A DNA stretch of 64,000 nt from an uncultured Gammaproteobacteria bacterium (GTDB taxonomy: Bacteria > Pseudomonadota > Gammaproteobacteria > Pseudomonadales > Pseudohongiellaceae). The position numbers and the translations under genes are program-made. The first letter of the stretch is position 1, and each line of letters opens with the position of its first letter. The notes under the pieces are model-generated. The model saw only the letters and a list, made by a program, of their open reading frames with translations, made no database searches and was not told the DNA's origin. The stretch covers positions 1 through 64,000 of the forward strand of contig CAJXVC010000010.1 of NCBI GenBank assembly GCA_913060975.1, written 5' to 3'. Below, piece by piece: positions 1 to 8,198 of the stretch.

Positions 1-76
1 TCAGGATCGCGGGTTAGTATTGCTTGAATTCAGGGGAGCGTCCATATATGTCCCCTCTAGTTTTTCTTCTAATAAA

Positions 77-538
77 CTAGTTCTCCAGTTTTTCTATTGC
101 TAACAGCATTTGCTTCCAGCCGTTCTCTGTCTGTGCAATATATTCCGCCCACTTGGCATCCATGTCATAGTGAAGATCAACCCGGCAACCTTTCGTAGTT
201 GGAGTAAACGTTAGAGTAACAAGTGAGTTGTTCTCCAGTTCCTCTTCTTCAGAGGTAAAGAACGTAAAAACCAGTTTGTTCGGGCGGTCAATGACTTTGT
301 AAGTTCCCCAGTGTGTTACTTCGCCTTCAGGTCGCATATCCGAGAATGTATATCGTCCGCCTACTTTCGCATCTATCTCAACTCGCCTGACATCCAGCTG
401 TCCAAAAGCTGTATCGATAAGCCCCCACCATTTGCGAACTGAGTCAGGACTAAGCCAGGCATCAAAGACTTTCTCTGCAGGAGAATTGAATTCATGGGTG
501 ACTGTGATTTGTATGTTGCTGTCAGTACTAGTTCCCAT
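77..538 (-). CDS. SRPBCC / AHSA1-like ligand-binding domain protein
   Basis: 153-residue single-domain protein of the START/Bet v1-like (SRPBCC, AHSA1-type) fold. The N-terminal pattern (ITVTHEFNSPAEKVFDAW, then a WWG motif), a central strand-rich part and a C-terminal helix with GWKQML fit the family across nearly the whole length. Such proteins bind hydrophobic ligands, and the ligand here is unknown. The ATG directly follows the TAA stop of the upstream ArsR gene, so the two are certainly co-transcribed and probably translationally coupled. ArsR plus SRPBCC is a recurrent bacterial pair in which the regulator controls its own operon. No signal peptide, so cytoplasmic. Confidence 0.85.
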   Translation of the reverse strand: MGTSTDSNIQITVTHEFNSPAEKVFDAWLSPDSVRKWWGLIDTAFGQLDVRRVEIDAKVGGRYTFSDMRPEGEVTHWGTYKVIDRPNKLVFTFFTSEEEELENNSLVTLTFTPTTKGCRVDLHYDMDAKWAEYIAQTENGWKQMLLAIEKLEN

Positions 539-850
539 TTACGGCTCCTCTTGAAGAAATTTATCCAGAGAATCCAATCGTTGTTTCCAGTCAGAGCGAA
601 TTTTGTCGAGAAACGATTCAATTATCCCAAGTGGTGTTGGGTCAATGTAATAGTATCGTTCGCGTCCACGTACGCTATCCCGCAGTATCTGTGCATTACG
701 AAGAACTTGCAGATGCTCGGAGACGGCAGGGCGGCCAATGTCAAAATTCTTGGCAAGTTGGGTAACGTTCATCGGGCCATTACTTATTCGAACTAAAATT
801 TCCCGCCGAATAGGATTTGCCAACGCTGAAAATATGTCGATCTGATTCAT
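539..850 (-). CDS. ArsR-family winged-helix transcriptional regulator
   Basis: 103 residues from the ATG at 850, starting MNQIDIFSALANPIRREIL as most ArsR-family repressors do. The helix-turn-helix (MNVTQLAKNFDIGRPAVSEHLQVL) and wing (RGRERYYYID) are clear. A longer reading from a TTG at 886 is open but would put a perfect inverted repeat inside the coding region, so the shorter start is preferred. There are no cysteine metal-binding pairs, so it is probably not a metal sensor but belongs to the subgroup paired with SRPBCC proteins. It likely represses its own two-gene operon through the palindrome at 863-880. Confidence 0.88.
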   Translation of the reverse strand: MNQIDIFSALANPIRREILVRISNGPMNVTQLAKNFDIGRPAVSEHLQVLRNAQILRDSVRGRERYYYIDPTPLGIIESFLDKIRSDWKQRLDSLDKFLQEEP

Positions 851-862
851 GCGTGAATAATA

Positions 863-900
863 CGTCGGATTATTCCGACGCGTCAACTAATTCCGACGCA
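863..900. promoter_or_regulatory. Candidate ArsR operator: inverted repeat plus extra half-site
   Basis: A perfect palindrome with arms CGTCGGA and TCCGACG around a 4-bp TTAT spacer lies at 863-880, just upstream of the regulator start. The motif TTCCGACGC from its right arm (873-881) recurs at 891-899, an 18-bp offset. This fits a dimer-binding site with an auxiliary half-site for the adjacent ArsR protein. Binding is inferred from position and symmetry only. Confidence 0.55.
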
Positions 901-1037
901 TTTATTCTGGCGGGATAGCGATTTCTGAAGTCCATCTGACTTTGATCAAAAGCTGGTGTACCCGCTATTATCATAGACAGACAAGTCTCCCCACATTATG
1001 CTGGCAAGTCGATAAACCGAACCAGAGGGGTATTGTT

Positions 1038-2315
1038 ATGCAATACCGCAAGCCGGGCAGCCTGGTGCTGCTAGCCTGTTTACTCATCGGTTGTGGTTCT
1101 GAGGAACCAGCAGTCACTGATACGCAAGCCGCTTCGCCCCAGTCGGCGACGCTAAGCGCTGTCGCCCCGGCGGTTGCAGCACCTGTCAGCAATACCATCA
1201 ATATTGGCGTGATCGAGCGCATTGAGTCGGCGATTCTCGGTGAGGAGCGTGAGCTATGGATCTATTTGCCGGAGTCGGTGGATGACCCGGCCAATATCGC
1301 CCAGTATCCAGTGGTCTATCTACTCGATGGCCAGGGTCACTTTCATTCTGTTACCGGCCTGATTCAGCAGCTCAGCAGCGTCAATGGCAACACCAAGTCG
1401 CCGCAGATGATCGTGGTCGGTATTCCCAATACTGATCGCATGCGTGATCTGACGCCAACCCATACCGAAGGTACTACGGGTGGTGGCACTGCCTTTCTGG
1501 ATTTTTTGGAACAGGAGGTCATCCCGCATGTGGAGGCCAGCTATCCGGCTAGCCAGTACCGCACGTTCATCGGCCACTCGCTGGGCGGACTAATGGCCAT
1601 CGAAGCGCTAATCGAACGGCCCGAGTTGTTCGCCAACTATGTCGCTATTGATCCGAGCCTGTGGTGGGACGATCGCGCGATCCTGCACAAGGCCGAAGCC
1701 GCTTTGCAAGACAGAGACTTCACTGGCAAGTCACTCTTCGTCGGCATCGCGGACACCATGCGTGATGGCATCACCCTTGATAACGTACGCGAAGATACCA
1801 ATCCGCAAACCAATCATATCCGCTCGATTCTGCAGTTTGTTGATAGTGCAGAAGCAAGCTTTGCCAATAACAAGCTGAGCTTTGCCTCCAAATATTACGA
1901 GAATGATAACCACGGCAGCGTGCCATTGATTGCCGAGTATGACGCGCTTCGCTGGCAATTTGACTGGTATAGCCCGAGTGCCGCTATCAGTGACCATTAC
2001 AACCCTGCGCTGCCTGATGCGCCGGATGAAGTGGTGCGCTTGGTGGAAGAGCATTATGCGACGTTGTCGCAGCGCTTCGGCTATGAGTTTACGCCTCCAT
2101 TTGGCTGGGTGAACGCGCGGGCCAATGATTTTGTGTTTAGTGAGAAGCCGGAGTCAGCGCGGGCGTTGTATTTGATGAATGTGGCCAATTACTCGGATGA
2201 TGGTAGAGCTCATGCTGCGCTGGCTGATTATTTTGTTGGGGCTGGGGATGAGGCCTCGGCGCGGATTCACTTTGGGCATGCGGTTGGTTTGGGCATGGAC
2301 ATTGATATTGAATAA
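1038..2315 (+). CDS. Lipoprotein alpha/beta-hydrolase (esterase-D/Fes-like)
   Basis: 425 residues from the ATG at 1038, preceded by AGAGGGG at good Shine-Dalgarno distance. An open frame extends further upstream without a ribosome site. The N-terminus is a lipoprotein signal with lipobox LIGC, so it is probably lipid-anchored in the envelope. The core matches the esterase family of PF00756 (feruloyl esterase, antigen 85, enterochelin esterase-like): YPVVYLLDGQG, nucleophile elbow GHSLGG with Ser181, and a late histidine in NDNHGSVP (His292). Residues after about 310 look like a helical TPR-like tail (final turns ALADYFVGAGDEASARIHFGHA). It likely hydrolyses ester or peptide bonds of an exogenous substrate; specificity cannot be read. 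Monocistronic. Confidence 0.85.
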   Translation: MQYRKPGSLVLLACLLIGCGSEEPAVTDTQAASPQSATLSAVAPAVAAPVSNTINIGVIERIESAILGEERELWIYLPESVDDPANIAQYPVVYLLDGQGHFHSVTGLIQQLSSVNGNTKSPQMIVVGIPNTDRMRDLTPTHTEGTTGGGTAFLDFLEQEVIPHVEASYPASQYRTFIGHSLGGLMAIEALIERPELFANYVAIDPSLWWDDRAILHKAEAALQDRDFTGKSLFVGIADTMRDGITLDNVREDTNPQTNHIRSILQFVDSAEASFANNKLSFASKYYENDNHGSVPLIAEYDALRWQFDWYSPSAAISDHYNPALPDAPDEVVRLVEEHYATLSQRFGYEFTPPFGWVNARANDFVFSEKPESARALYLMNVANYSDDGRAHAALADYFVGAGDEASARIHFGHAVGLGMDIDIE

Positions 2316-2463
2316 CGACTGAGTGGAACTGACTGATCACATTTTTACAATTATCTATAAAACAGAGAAAGCAAATTAAAGGCGTCTAATTAGCGTGGAT
2401 GAGCTTACTCTTGATAGCATGAATTAAGTTGTGAGTGTTACAGTCTCTCCTATTGAAATAGAA

Positions 2464-3165
2464 TCAATTCTGAGAATCTTCATAGGTTCTAAAGATTGAA
2501 TCAACTAAGCGTGAGACACTAGAGGTGACGCGTGCTAATACTTTTAATTGCTCACTACACGGAAGACTGTCAGTTTTATGAGGATAGTTTAGTTTATGGT
2601 CAACCTCTCCCCACACCTCTTCACTCAAGGTTCTGACTTGAATCTCGCAAGTCATTCTCCTTCTTGTGTTTGAAGCGATCACGTAGTGTACGCTAGTATA
2701 CAAAGTCTCACTTTCTTCTGTGTCGATGTTATTTTCATTAAAAAATGCTTTCGACTCATTATCCCAAGTCCTTGCAAAAGGTCCTTCGATAAGCTCGTAA
2801 TTCTTTTGACAAAATAACTCTCGGAGAATTGGGTCTAATTCAGAGATTTGTGCTGTATATAAGTGCAAGATTCTGATGCCAGCGAGATCGTTGATTTCTT
2901 CGAACAAATTATCGCTAGTAACATTAAAAGCCGAATCGTTTTCTTTGCACTTAATGATTTTTCTTTCGAGCTTATCCGCTAGATGTGTCGGATCTTTTAA
3001 TCTAAATCGATAAGAGTGGACTAGCGGTCCAAGTGTATCAGTATTCTGCATATCACTTAGTACGGCTTGCAAAAAACTATCTATTAAAATTTTTTCTCTT
3101 TCATATTCAGCTACTAGTTCAGCGATTAGTTTTGATTCTCGTTTGTAGAGTTTCGGCTTAGCCAT
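2464..3165 (-). CDS. Stand-alone RelA/SpoT-domain nucleotide synthetase (small alarmone synthetase-like)
   Basis: 233 residues with a RelA/SpoT synthetase domain and no HD hydrolase, TGS or ACT domain. Synthetase signatures are intact: R55-x-K57 with H61 and K65, D93LAGIR98, Y156-x-S158-x-H160, and E174-x-Q176-x-R178 followed by EEVWGEVDHKL. Single-domain members make (p)ppGpp or (p)ppApp or, as toxic SAS proteins, pyrophosphorylate the tRNA CCA end. Which activity applies here is not known. It is the last gene of a three-gene minus-strand unit; its ATG lies 2 nt after the ParA stop, implying coupling. Base composition is visibly A/T-richer than in the flanking core genes, suggesting transfer. 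No neutralising hydrolase is encoded nearby. Confidence 0.85.
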   Translation of the reverse strand: MAKPKLYKRESKLIAELVAEYEREKILIDSFLQAVLSDMQNTDTLGPLVHSYRFRLKDPTHLADKLERKIIKCKENDSAFNVTSDNLFEEINDLAGIRILHLYTAQISELDPILRELFCQKNYELIEGPFARTWDNESKAFFNENNIDTEESETLYTSVHYVIASNTRRRMTCEIQVRTLSEEVWGEVDHKLNYPHKTDSLPCSEQLKVLARVTSSVSRLVDSIFRTYEDSQN

Positions 3166-3167
3166 GT

Positions 3168-4172
3168 CTAAACCTCAACTTCTGAAATGCGTTTAGTAAT
3201 AGATGTGGCTATGGCAGCGAACGATGTGCTCGCATGGCCTCGTTGCTCGGGCGTACCAATAGTGGCAGCGCCAATTGAGACTCCATGTTGCTGGGAATCT
3301 GAAACTAGACTTCCGTAGTCCTTTATTTCCCCTAATTTGAATTCCGAAATTCGGCCTTTTGCGAGATTTGGGTCGATTTTTCTAAGCAATACAACAATTT
3401 GACTTTGTACTTCTTTCTGTATTCTCTGCAAAAAGCCGGAATGCTGCTTAGCAACCACGCCTCTATATATTCTGAAGCGTTGCGGGATAAAGCCCAAGAA
3501 AGCAGGTTTCCCGGGTAGCAAGTAGATTTCAGTAGGGGCAAGCTTAGTGAGTTGAGTCCAATCATTTATCCAGCTTACTAGTGTGTTGCCAAGCGTTTTA
3601 AGCGCTCTCAATGAAAAAAGATCACACGCAGCTGGCACGATGAAATAGTCACAGTCGAGTAATATTGCTCTATTTAATGGTCCAATATTGGGGCCAGTGT
3701 CAAAAAAGACATAGTCAGCATCAATCTTTTTTGAGATTTCATTTACAAGCCTACTAATAGCAGTCGTCCCTCTAAATCCCTTCGGTCTTAAAAGTGAGCA
3801 TTGGCCCCAGAAATCATTCAGTTCGTTCTCGAACTCGGATAGGCGGATATCACCAGGAACAAGGAATAAATTTCCTCCCTCAAGTTGAAACGGTTCAATA
3901 ATATTTATGTCACCTTCTGCTTCTGCAATTGGCTTTAAAGCTGACCATATTGTTCTTCCGCTATCTAAATCAGAATTATCCAGAAGGTCATCAACAACTT
4001 CGTCAGCTATCAAATAAGAAGTTAGGTTACATTGGGAGTCGGCATCAACCAGCAATACCTTCTTGCCTTCTTTCGCAAGTGCGATAGCAATGTTTACAGT
4101 AAGTGTGGTTTTACCAACTCCTCCTTTATGGTTGAAGATAACCAGCCTTTTAGCATTACTTCTCTCTTCCAT
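3168..4172 (-). CDS. ParA/Soj-type (MinD/ParA/Mrp) deviant Walker ATPase
   Basis: 334 residues from the ATG at 4172; a TTG two codons upstream is also in frame. The deviant Walker A motif KGGVGKTT is at residues 16-23, the DADSQCNLT segment follows, and the Walker B region is YVFFDTGPNIGPLNRAILLDCDYFIVPA. About 100 further residues lie beyond the usual ParA core. There is no ParB gene or parS-like site beside it, arguing against plain chromosome or plasmid partitioning. It sits between a membrane protein (9 nt from the ATG of this gene in tail-to-head order) and a small alarmone synthetase, so it may be an ATP-dependent switch or localiser in that system. The function is inferred from context only. 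Confidence 0.85.
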   Translation of the reverse strand: MEERSNAKRLVIFNHKGGVGKTTLTVNIAIALAKEGKKVLLVDADSQCNLTSYLIADEVVDDLLDNSDLDSGRTIWSALKPIAEAEGDINIIEPFQLEGGNLFLVPGDIRLSEFENELNDFWGQCSLLRPKGFRGTTAISRLVNEISKKIDADYVFFDTGPNIGPLNRAILLDCDYFIVPAACDLFSLRALKTLGNTLVSWINDWTQLTKLAPTEIYLLPGKPAFLGFIPQRFRIYRGVVAKQHSGFLQRIQKEVQSQIVVLLRKIDPNLAKGRISEFKLGEIKDYGSLVSDSQQHGVSIGAATIGTPEQRGHASTSFAAIATSITKRISEVEV

Positions 4173-4187
4173 AGCCAAATAACCTGT

Positions 4188-4955
4188 TCATAAGGTTGAG
4201 TGTATTTTCTTTTTAGTTGTGCGCTTTTTTCGGGGTCGCAGTTTCGCAACAGCATCTCTGGCTGCTGAGCGATCGGGCAATGCATTCACAAATACTTCAC
4301 CAACAGCGCCAAGTTGCCTATGGCCCTTGGTCGATGGAACGAGATACTCATTACGCGTCGCATTTGCAGTAGCTTTTGCAGCATTCGCAAATTTACGTTG
4401 TGCAGATTCAGTATTTAGCTTGCTGATGTCAATTGTCTTAAAATGCGGAGTGTCTCTGTAGTGAGTGAGGTAATAGGCTAAGCACGCAACTCTTTCAACA
4501 TCTGTTGACGGCTGCTTATCCAACAAAAATTCTTTTGGGCTCATAGACCTATCTTCAGAGAAGCTAGTTGATCGACTTGATTCAACAGGCGTATTGACAG
4601 GAATATTTGGATTTGATGGACGTTTGCTGATTGCAATATTACTGCCGGGCTGAATATTGAAGAATGTAATTACAGTCTGAAGTAATCGTGTCCTAGAATC
4701 TTCTGATACGCCTTGCAATATTTGGATTAATTGTGAGAGTGCCGCTGCTTCTTTATTGTAGTTGTTATTTTCGGATGTATCATCGTTATCCATCTGTATA
4801 GCCTCAATCCGATTTCGAAAAAATAACCAATTAGTTGTAGTGAATATCAAACATACTGATATTGTGCCCGCTAGAACAATAAGTAACAAGAAAATAACTA
4901 TATTGGCGTTAATAATTAGAGTATTCGCTTCTAATAATTGACGATTATTATTCAA
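4188..4955 (-). CDS. Membrane-anchored protein with conserved C-terminal domain, unknown function
   Basis: About 255 residues. A single hydrophobic helix lies near residues 18-47, followed by a polar linker rich in Asn and Ser, a short helical part (70-100), and a compact C-terminal domain (about 137-233) that begins SPKEFLLDKQPSTDVERVA. That domain contains YYLTHYRDTPHFKT, an AQRKFANAAKATANATRNEYL helix pair, and GHRQLGAVGEVFVNALPDR, and is followed by a Lys/Arg-rich tail. The pattern resembles a winged-helix or helical interaction domain, but I cannot name a family. The start is uncertain: TTG at 4955 is the only obvious one that keeps the membrane segment. First gene of the unit with the ParA and alarmone-synthetase genes. 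Confidence 0.7.
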   Translation of the reverse strand: MNNNRQLLEANTLIINANIVIFLLLIVLAGTISVCLIFTTTNWLFFRNRIEAIQMDNDDTSENNNYNKEAAALSQLIQILQGVSEDSRTRLLQTVITFFNIQPGSNIAISKRPSNPNIPVNTPVESSRSTSFSEDRSMSPKEFLLDKQPSTDVERVACLAYYLTHYRDTPHFKTIDISKLNTESAQRKFANAAKATANATRNEYLVPSTKGHRQLGAVGEVFVNALPDRSAARDAVAKLRPRKKRTTKKKIHSTL

Positions 4956-5500
4956 AATATGTGAGCGGAATTGGTGAGGCTTGTAACTACCTGATAATGT
5001 GAAAGAAAAAGTACTCGGTGCGGCGAATTAGGGAAGTGGGTTGGTGCTAGAAATTTCCTTTTTCGGGCGAAAATGCTCTATATATTGGGATGTAATTCTC
5101 ACATGAGAGTGAAGGAAATGCATCTGGAGGCCAATCTTGAGTATGCCTCAGGCTAGTTTCTAGGGTATCTGGGGTTAAAAAAATAGGTTTCTTTGACTAA
5201 CAATTCGATAGTACTTCTTTTTTATCATTCGTGACTGTATGGTCATATACTGCACAATCGTCGTAGTGCGATGAATATTTTGAACAGCTTCAGGTGGTTT
5301 TGAAACGAAAGATATACTTGGTATGAGATTGGAAAACGTTCGCTGATATTATTGTCGTCCCTTTTACTCCGTAGTCCTTGATGATCCATAAGGGTTGAAT
5401 TGATTAGGGGCCGTACTCGAGAATTACTAGCACGGCTAGAGTTGCTTCTGGGTTGGCGCGTGTTTGCTGGAGCTAAAGAGAAGCGTTGTAGTGGATGGAA
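4956..5500. other. Gene-poor A/T-rich junction between the cassette and the integrative element
   Basis: No supportable gene. The short frames here either stop quickly or read through the tRNA-derived repeat. It must contain the promoter for the minus-strand cassette, but no convincing -35/-10 pair could be picked. A 12-codon ATG frame near 5118 has a purine-rich leader but no other support. The stretch 5385-5500 becomes more G/C-rich towards the tRNA fragment and looks like ordinary chromosomal DNA next to the attachment site. Confidence 0.5.
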
Positions 5501-5549
5501 TGGTGGGCCCACCTGGACTCGAACCAGGGACCAAGGGATTATGAGTCCC
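5501..5549 (-). repeat. Attachment-site copy: 49-bp duplicate of tRNA-Ile2 3' half
   Basis: Positions 5501-5549 are identical, base for base, to 11874-11922, the 3' half of the intact tRNA gene from the encoded CCA end through the T arm and variable loop to the anticodon loop. The match stops abruptly on both sides (A versus T before it, A versus C after it). A partial 3' tRNA copy at the far end of an island next to a tyrosine integrase is the standard footprint of site-specific integration. It is not a functional tRNA. Confidence 0.92.
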
Positions 5550-5696
5550 AGTATAATAAGATTTATCTATGTTTATTGGCATTTACATAATTAAGAACTC
5601 GTTGATAAATAAGACTAAATGGCTTAAAAGACAGTTATTGCTAATTCACTATCGTTGATAGCGAATCCCTACAATGCTCCTACAGAGGAAGCAGCA

Positions 5697-7010
5697 ATGA
5701 CTGATAGCCGTATTCACTTCACACCAGATAGGATCAAGAAACTCTGCTGCCCGCCTAGCAAATCGCAACAGTTGTTTTGGGACGATGCTCCCACGGCACT
5801 GGGTATCAGGGTGCTGCCTAGTGGCAACAAATCTTATATCTTCGAATTCTCCATGCACGGAAGAAGTGGCAGAGTAACGATTGGCCGGTCTGACAGCTGG
5901 TCAATCAAGGAAGCTAGGTCTGAAGCAATGCGGCTACAGGTCTTAGTGGATAGCGGTACCGATCCTAGGGATGAGCGTCGGCGTTTGGCAAGTTCTGCGA
6001 AAGCTAGCGCCCTCATGGCGTCGTTAAAGAAGAAGAGCGTACTTGAGGCTTGGGATGTGTATCTTGGCGCAAACCATGCGAGGTGGGGTACTGCGCATTA
6101 TCAAGACCACTTGAAGATGGTCCAAGCCCCAGGACTAAAGAGAAAACGTTCAAAGCAGCTTACGAAAGCAGGTGCTCTGCATCCCCTTATGCAGTTTCAG
6201 TTGAGTGAGCTTAATAGTACGCATTTGGCCGCATGGCTGCGAAAAGAGGTAGAACGTAGACCGACCGTAGCGGCGCTCGCATACCGATTACTGCGATCCT
6301 TTATCAATTGGTGTGGTGATCATGCCGAGTACAAGTTGATAGTAAGTCCTTCGAGTATGCTAACTAGAGAGGTCCGCCTATTAGTGCCTTCGTGCAAAGC
6401 GAAGACAGATTATTTGCAGCGAGAAATGCTTTGCGCGTGGTTCACAGCTCTCGACGAGAATAAAAACAAGATTTTGACTGCATATTTAAAATGTCTCCTT
6501 CTAACTGGAGCGAGGAAAGGTGAGCTGGCCCAGCTGAAATGGGATGATGTGGATTTCGTCTGGAATAGCCTGAGATTGAAAGACAAAATGAATGGGCATC
6601 GAACGATCCCTTTAACCCCCCATGTGTCCTCATTGCTGTCTGCCTTACCCAAGGTGAACGAATGGGTATTCAGTAGTAACTCGGCCAATGGCTTTATTGC
6701 TAGTCCCCACAAAGCGCATGCTCGTATGCTCGCGTCTGTAAATTTGCCGCACATAAGTATTCACGGAATAAGACGCAGTTTTGGTTCGCTCGCAGAATGG
6801 GTTGAATGTCCCCGAGGGGTGGTTGAACAGATACAAGGGCACAGACCAACCGCTATTTCAGAGAAACACTACAGGCAACGACCTATTGATCTTCTGCGAG
6901 TCTGGCACCATAAGCTTGAATCATGGCTGCTAGAGCAAGCTTCCCCTGAGTATAGCAAGCGTACGAATGCGAGTTTGGGTTTCACCGGTAGAATCAAAGC
7001 AATAAATTAA
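5697..7010 (+). CDS. int: Tyrosine recombinase / integrase (P4-like, Arm-DNA-binding domain)
   Basis: 437 residues from the ATG at 5697, with AGAGGAAGC upstream; an in-frame TTG at 5655 is less likely. Domains in order: an N-terminal arm-type DNA-binding domain like that of P4 integrases (residues about 5-100, LGIRVLPSGNKSYIFEF), a core-binding domain (about 115-230), and a C-terminal catalytic domain with Arg273 (TGARKGELAQLKW), His356 and Arg359 (HGIRR), His382 (QGHRPTA) and nucleophile Tyr392 (EKHYRQRP). All catalytic residues are present, so it is probably active. It would catalyse recombination between tRNA-Ile2 attB and the element attP. Confidence 0.93.
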   Translation: MTDSRIHFTPDRIKKLCCPPSKSQQLFWDDAPTALGIRVLPSGNKSYIFEFSMHGRSGRVTIGRSDSWSIKEARSEAMRLQVLVDSGTDPRDERRRLASSAKASALMASLKKKSVLEAWDVYLGANHARWGTAHYQDHLKMVQAPGLKRKRSKQLTKAGALHPLMQFQLSELNSTHLAAWLRKEVERRPTVAALAYRLLRSFINWCGDHAEYKLIVSPSSMLTREVRLLVPSCKAKTDYLQREMLCAWFTALDENKNKILTAYLKCLLLTGARKGELAQLKWDDVDFVWNSLRLKDKMNGHRTIPLTPHVSSLLSALPKVNEWVFSSNSANGFIASPHKAHARMLASVNLPHISIHGIRRSFGSLAEWVECPRGVVEQIQGHRPTAISEKHYRQRPIDLLRVWHHKLESWLLEQASPEYSKRTNASLGFTGRIKAIN

Positions 7011-7229
7011 TTAATTTTCTCTTGAATTATTTTGCGGTGCTCATGTACTCTAAAAGCCTGCAGAAAACGCTCCCTTGGGGTGGCAATCAGCCACTAGGAT
7101 TTGACCAAGTTCAGAGCGGAACCCTCAACGAGCAAAATTTGGAACTTGCTGGCATCTTGAAGAAATCTAATTCTTCCAGCCAGTGCTCACCTTATTGTTA
7201 GTCTGGCTGGACATCAGGAGATGCCAGTT

Positions 7230-7448
7230 ATGACTGAACACAACCTTACTCCCATTGGCTTAACCACTGAGCAATTTGCACAGATTGCTGGTGTGAAAGC
7301 TACTTCTGTACGCGTACGCCTTTGCAATACTGGTAGCTACTTCGGGATAGTGCCTCAAAAAATGCCTAATAATAGGCTGTTTTGGCCGCACGACTCCCTT
7401 GAGAGATTGTGTCGTGCTTCCAGCAATTCCAGCGCCGAGAAGGCGTGA
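7230..7448 (+). CDS. Small helix-turn-helix protein, possible excisionase/regulator
   Basis: 72 residues from the ATG at 7230, chosen because AGGAG lies 9 nt upstream; another ATG at 7221 is too close to that site. The segment LTTEQFAQIAGVKATSVRVRL reads as a MerR/AlpA-like helix-turn-helix, followed by a short basic wing-like part ending NRLFWPHDSL. Proteins of this size directly after an integrase are often excisionases or island regulators. That role is inferred from position, and the family was recognised only by pattern. Confidence 0.65.
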   Translation: MTEHNLTPIGLTTEQFAQIAGVKATSVRVRLCNTGSYFGIVPQKMPNNRLFWPHDSLERLCRASSNSSAEKA

Positions 7449-7457
7449 GTTACTGTG

Positions 7458-7712
7458 ATGGGTGAAATAGTTTATTTGCATATACCTTCACACTTAGATA
7501 GCAGTAACGAAGACAAAGCGCCAGAGACGGCCTCTGAGACCTACAGAATTACTATCCAGCGTGTTGAGTATGCAACATGCACTGTTTCTGCTACTTCTAA
7601 AACTGAAGTCTGTACTCTTCTGGAGTCAAACGATCCATCTCTTGATTGGGGTGAATGGTACTTTCAAGACTGTAGTGTAGTCAGTATACAAGTATGTGGA
7701 GATGGCGACTGA
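7458..7712 (+). CDS. Hypothetical protein of the integrative element
   Basis: 84 residues from the ATG at 7458; a GTG one codon earlier is also possible. No recognised domain. The middle part (YRITIQRVEYATCTVSATSKTEVCTLLE) looks like alternating strands. It lies 9 nt downstream of the HTH gene, and its stop overlaps the next start (TGATG), so it is translated as part of the same small operon. Function unknown. Confidence 0.55.
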   Translation: MGEIVYLHIPSHLDSSNEDKAPETASETYRITIQRVEYATCTVSATSKTEVCTLLESNDPSLDWGEWYFQDCSVVSIQVCGDGD

Positions 7713-8197
7713 TGAGCAGAAGTGGAATTAAGTTCGCCCGTATCAAGCCAGGAATCTGGGAAACACGCAAGATGAGAGCGGCCTCAGTGCATGCCAAACT
7801 GATTGCAATATATTTAATGACAAATGGCTACTACCGCATGTTAGGGATCTACAGAATACCAAAGCATTTCATTGAAAAAGATACTGGCCTATCCGAAAAC
7901 CAAGTAATTGAATCATTGAGCGAGCTCGCCAAGCTTGAGTTTTGTTTCTATGACGATCAAACAGAGGTTGTATGGGTTTGCGATATGGCAATGAGTCAAG
8001 TTGCAGAAAGGCCAAACGCGCAACAGAAAAAGGGTGTTATCAACGAGTTGACTAGGATGTATGTTGATCACGAATATCCATATGTTCAGGAATTTATTGA
8101 TAAGTACAGGAAGGATTACAGTTTTCTGCCAGTATCAGCTGATCTATTGCTGGACTACAGTGACAAGCCAGAAGAGTCGTCAGAATACTATGAGTAG
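7712..8197 (+). CDS. Putative phage-type replication / winged-helix protein
   Basis: 161 residues from the ATG at 7712, which overlaps the preceding stop as TGATG and has GGAG about 10 nt upstream; an in-frame ATG at 7694 lies inside the previous gene without a good ribosome site. The N-terminal half (KFARIKPGIWETRKMRAASVHAKLIAIYLM..., then GIYRIPKHFIEKDTGLSENQVIESLSEL) reads like the winged-helix domain found at the start of phage and island replication proteins. The C-terminal part is acidic and ends at EESSEYYE. A replication-initiation role is plausible and consistent with the short repeats directly downstream. Confidence 0.55.
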   Translation: MSRSGIKFARIKPGIWETRKMRAASVHAKLIAIYLMTNGYYRMLGIYRIPKHFIEKDTGLSENQVIESLSELAKLEFCFYDDQTEVVWVCDMAMSQVAERPNAQQKKGVINELTRMYVDHEYPYVQEFIDKYRKDYSFLPVSADLLLDYSDKPEESSEYYE

Positions 8198-8198
8198 T

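Noticed and set aside
3168..4172. Plasmid partition locus (parABS)
   Set aside because: No ParB gene and no parS-like inverted repeats nearby, and the neighbours are not plasmid functions.
5118..5156. 12-codon peptide gene with a purine-rich leader
   Set aside because: Ribosome site is too close to the ATG and nothing else supports it.
5501..5549. A second tRNA gene
   Set aside because: Only the 3' half is present, with no D arm or 5' acceptor strand.
5400..5594. 64-codon frame across the att fragment, and the overlapping minus-strand 89-codon frame
   Set aside because: They read through the tRNA-derived repeat; frames of this kind around tRNA copies are spurious.
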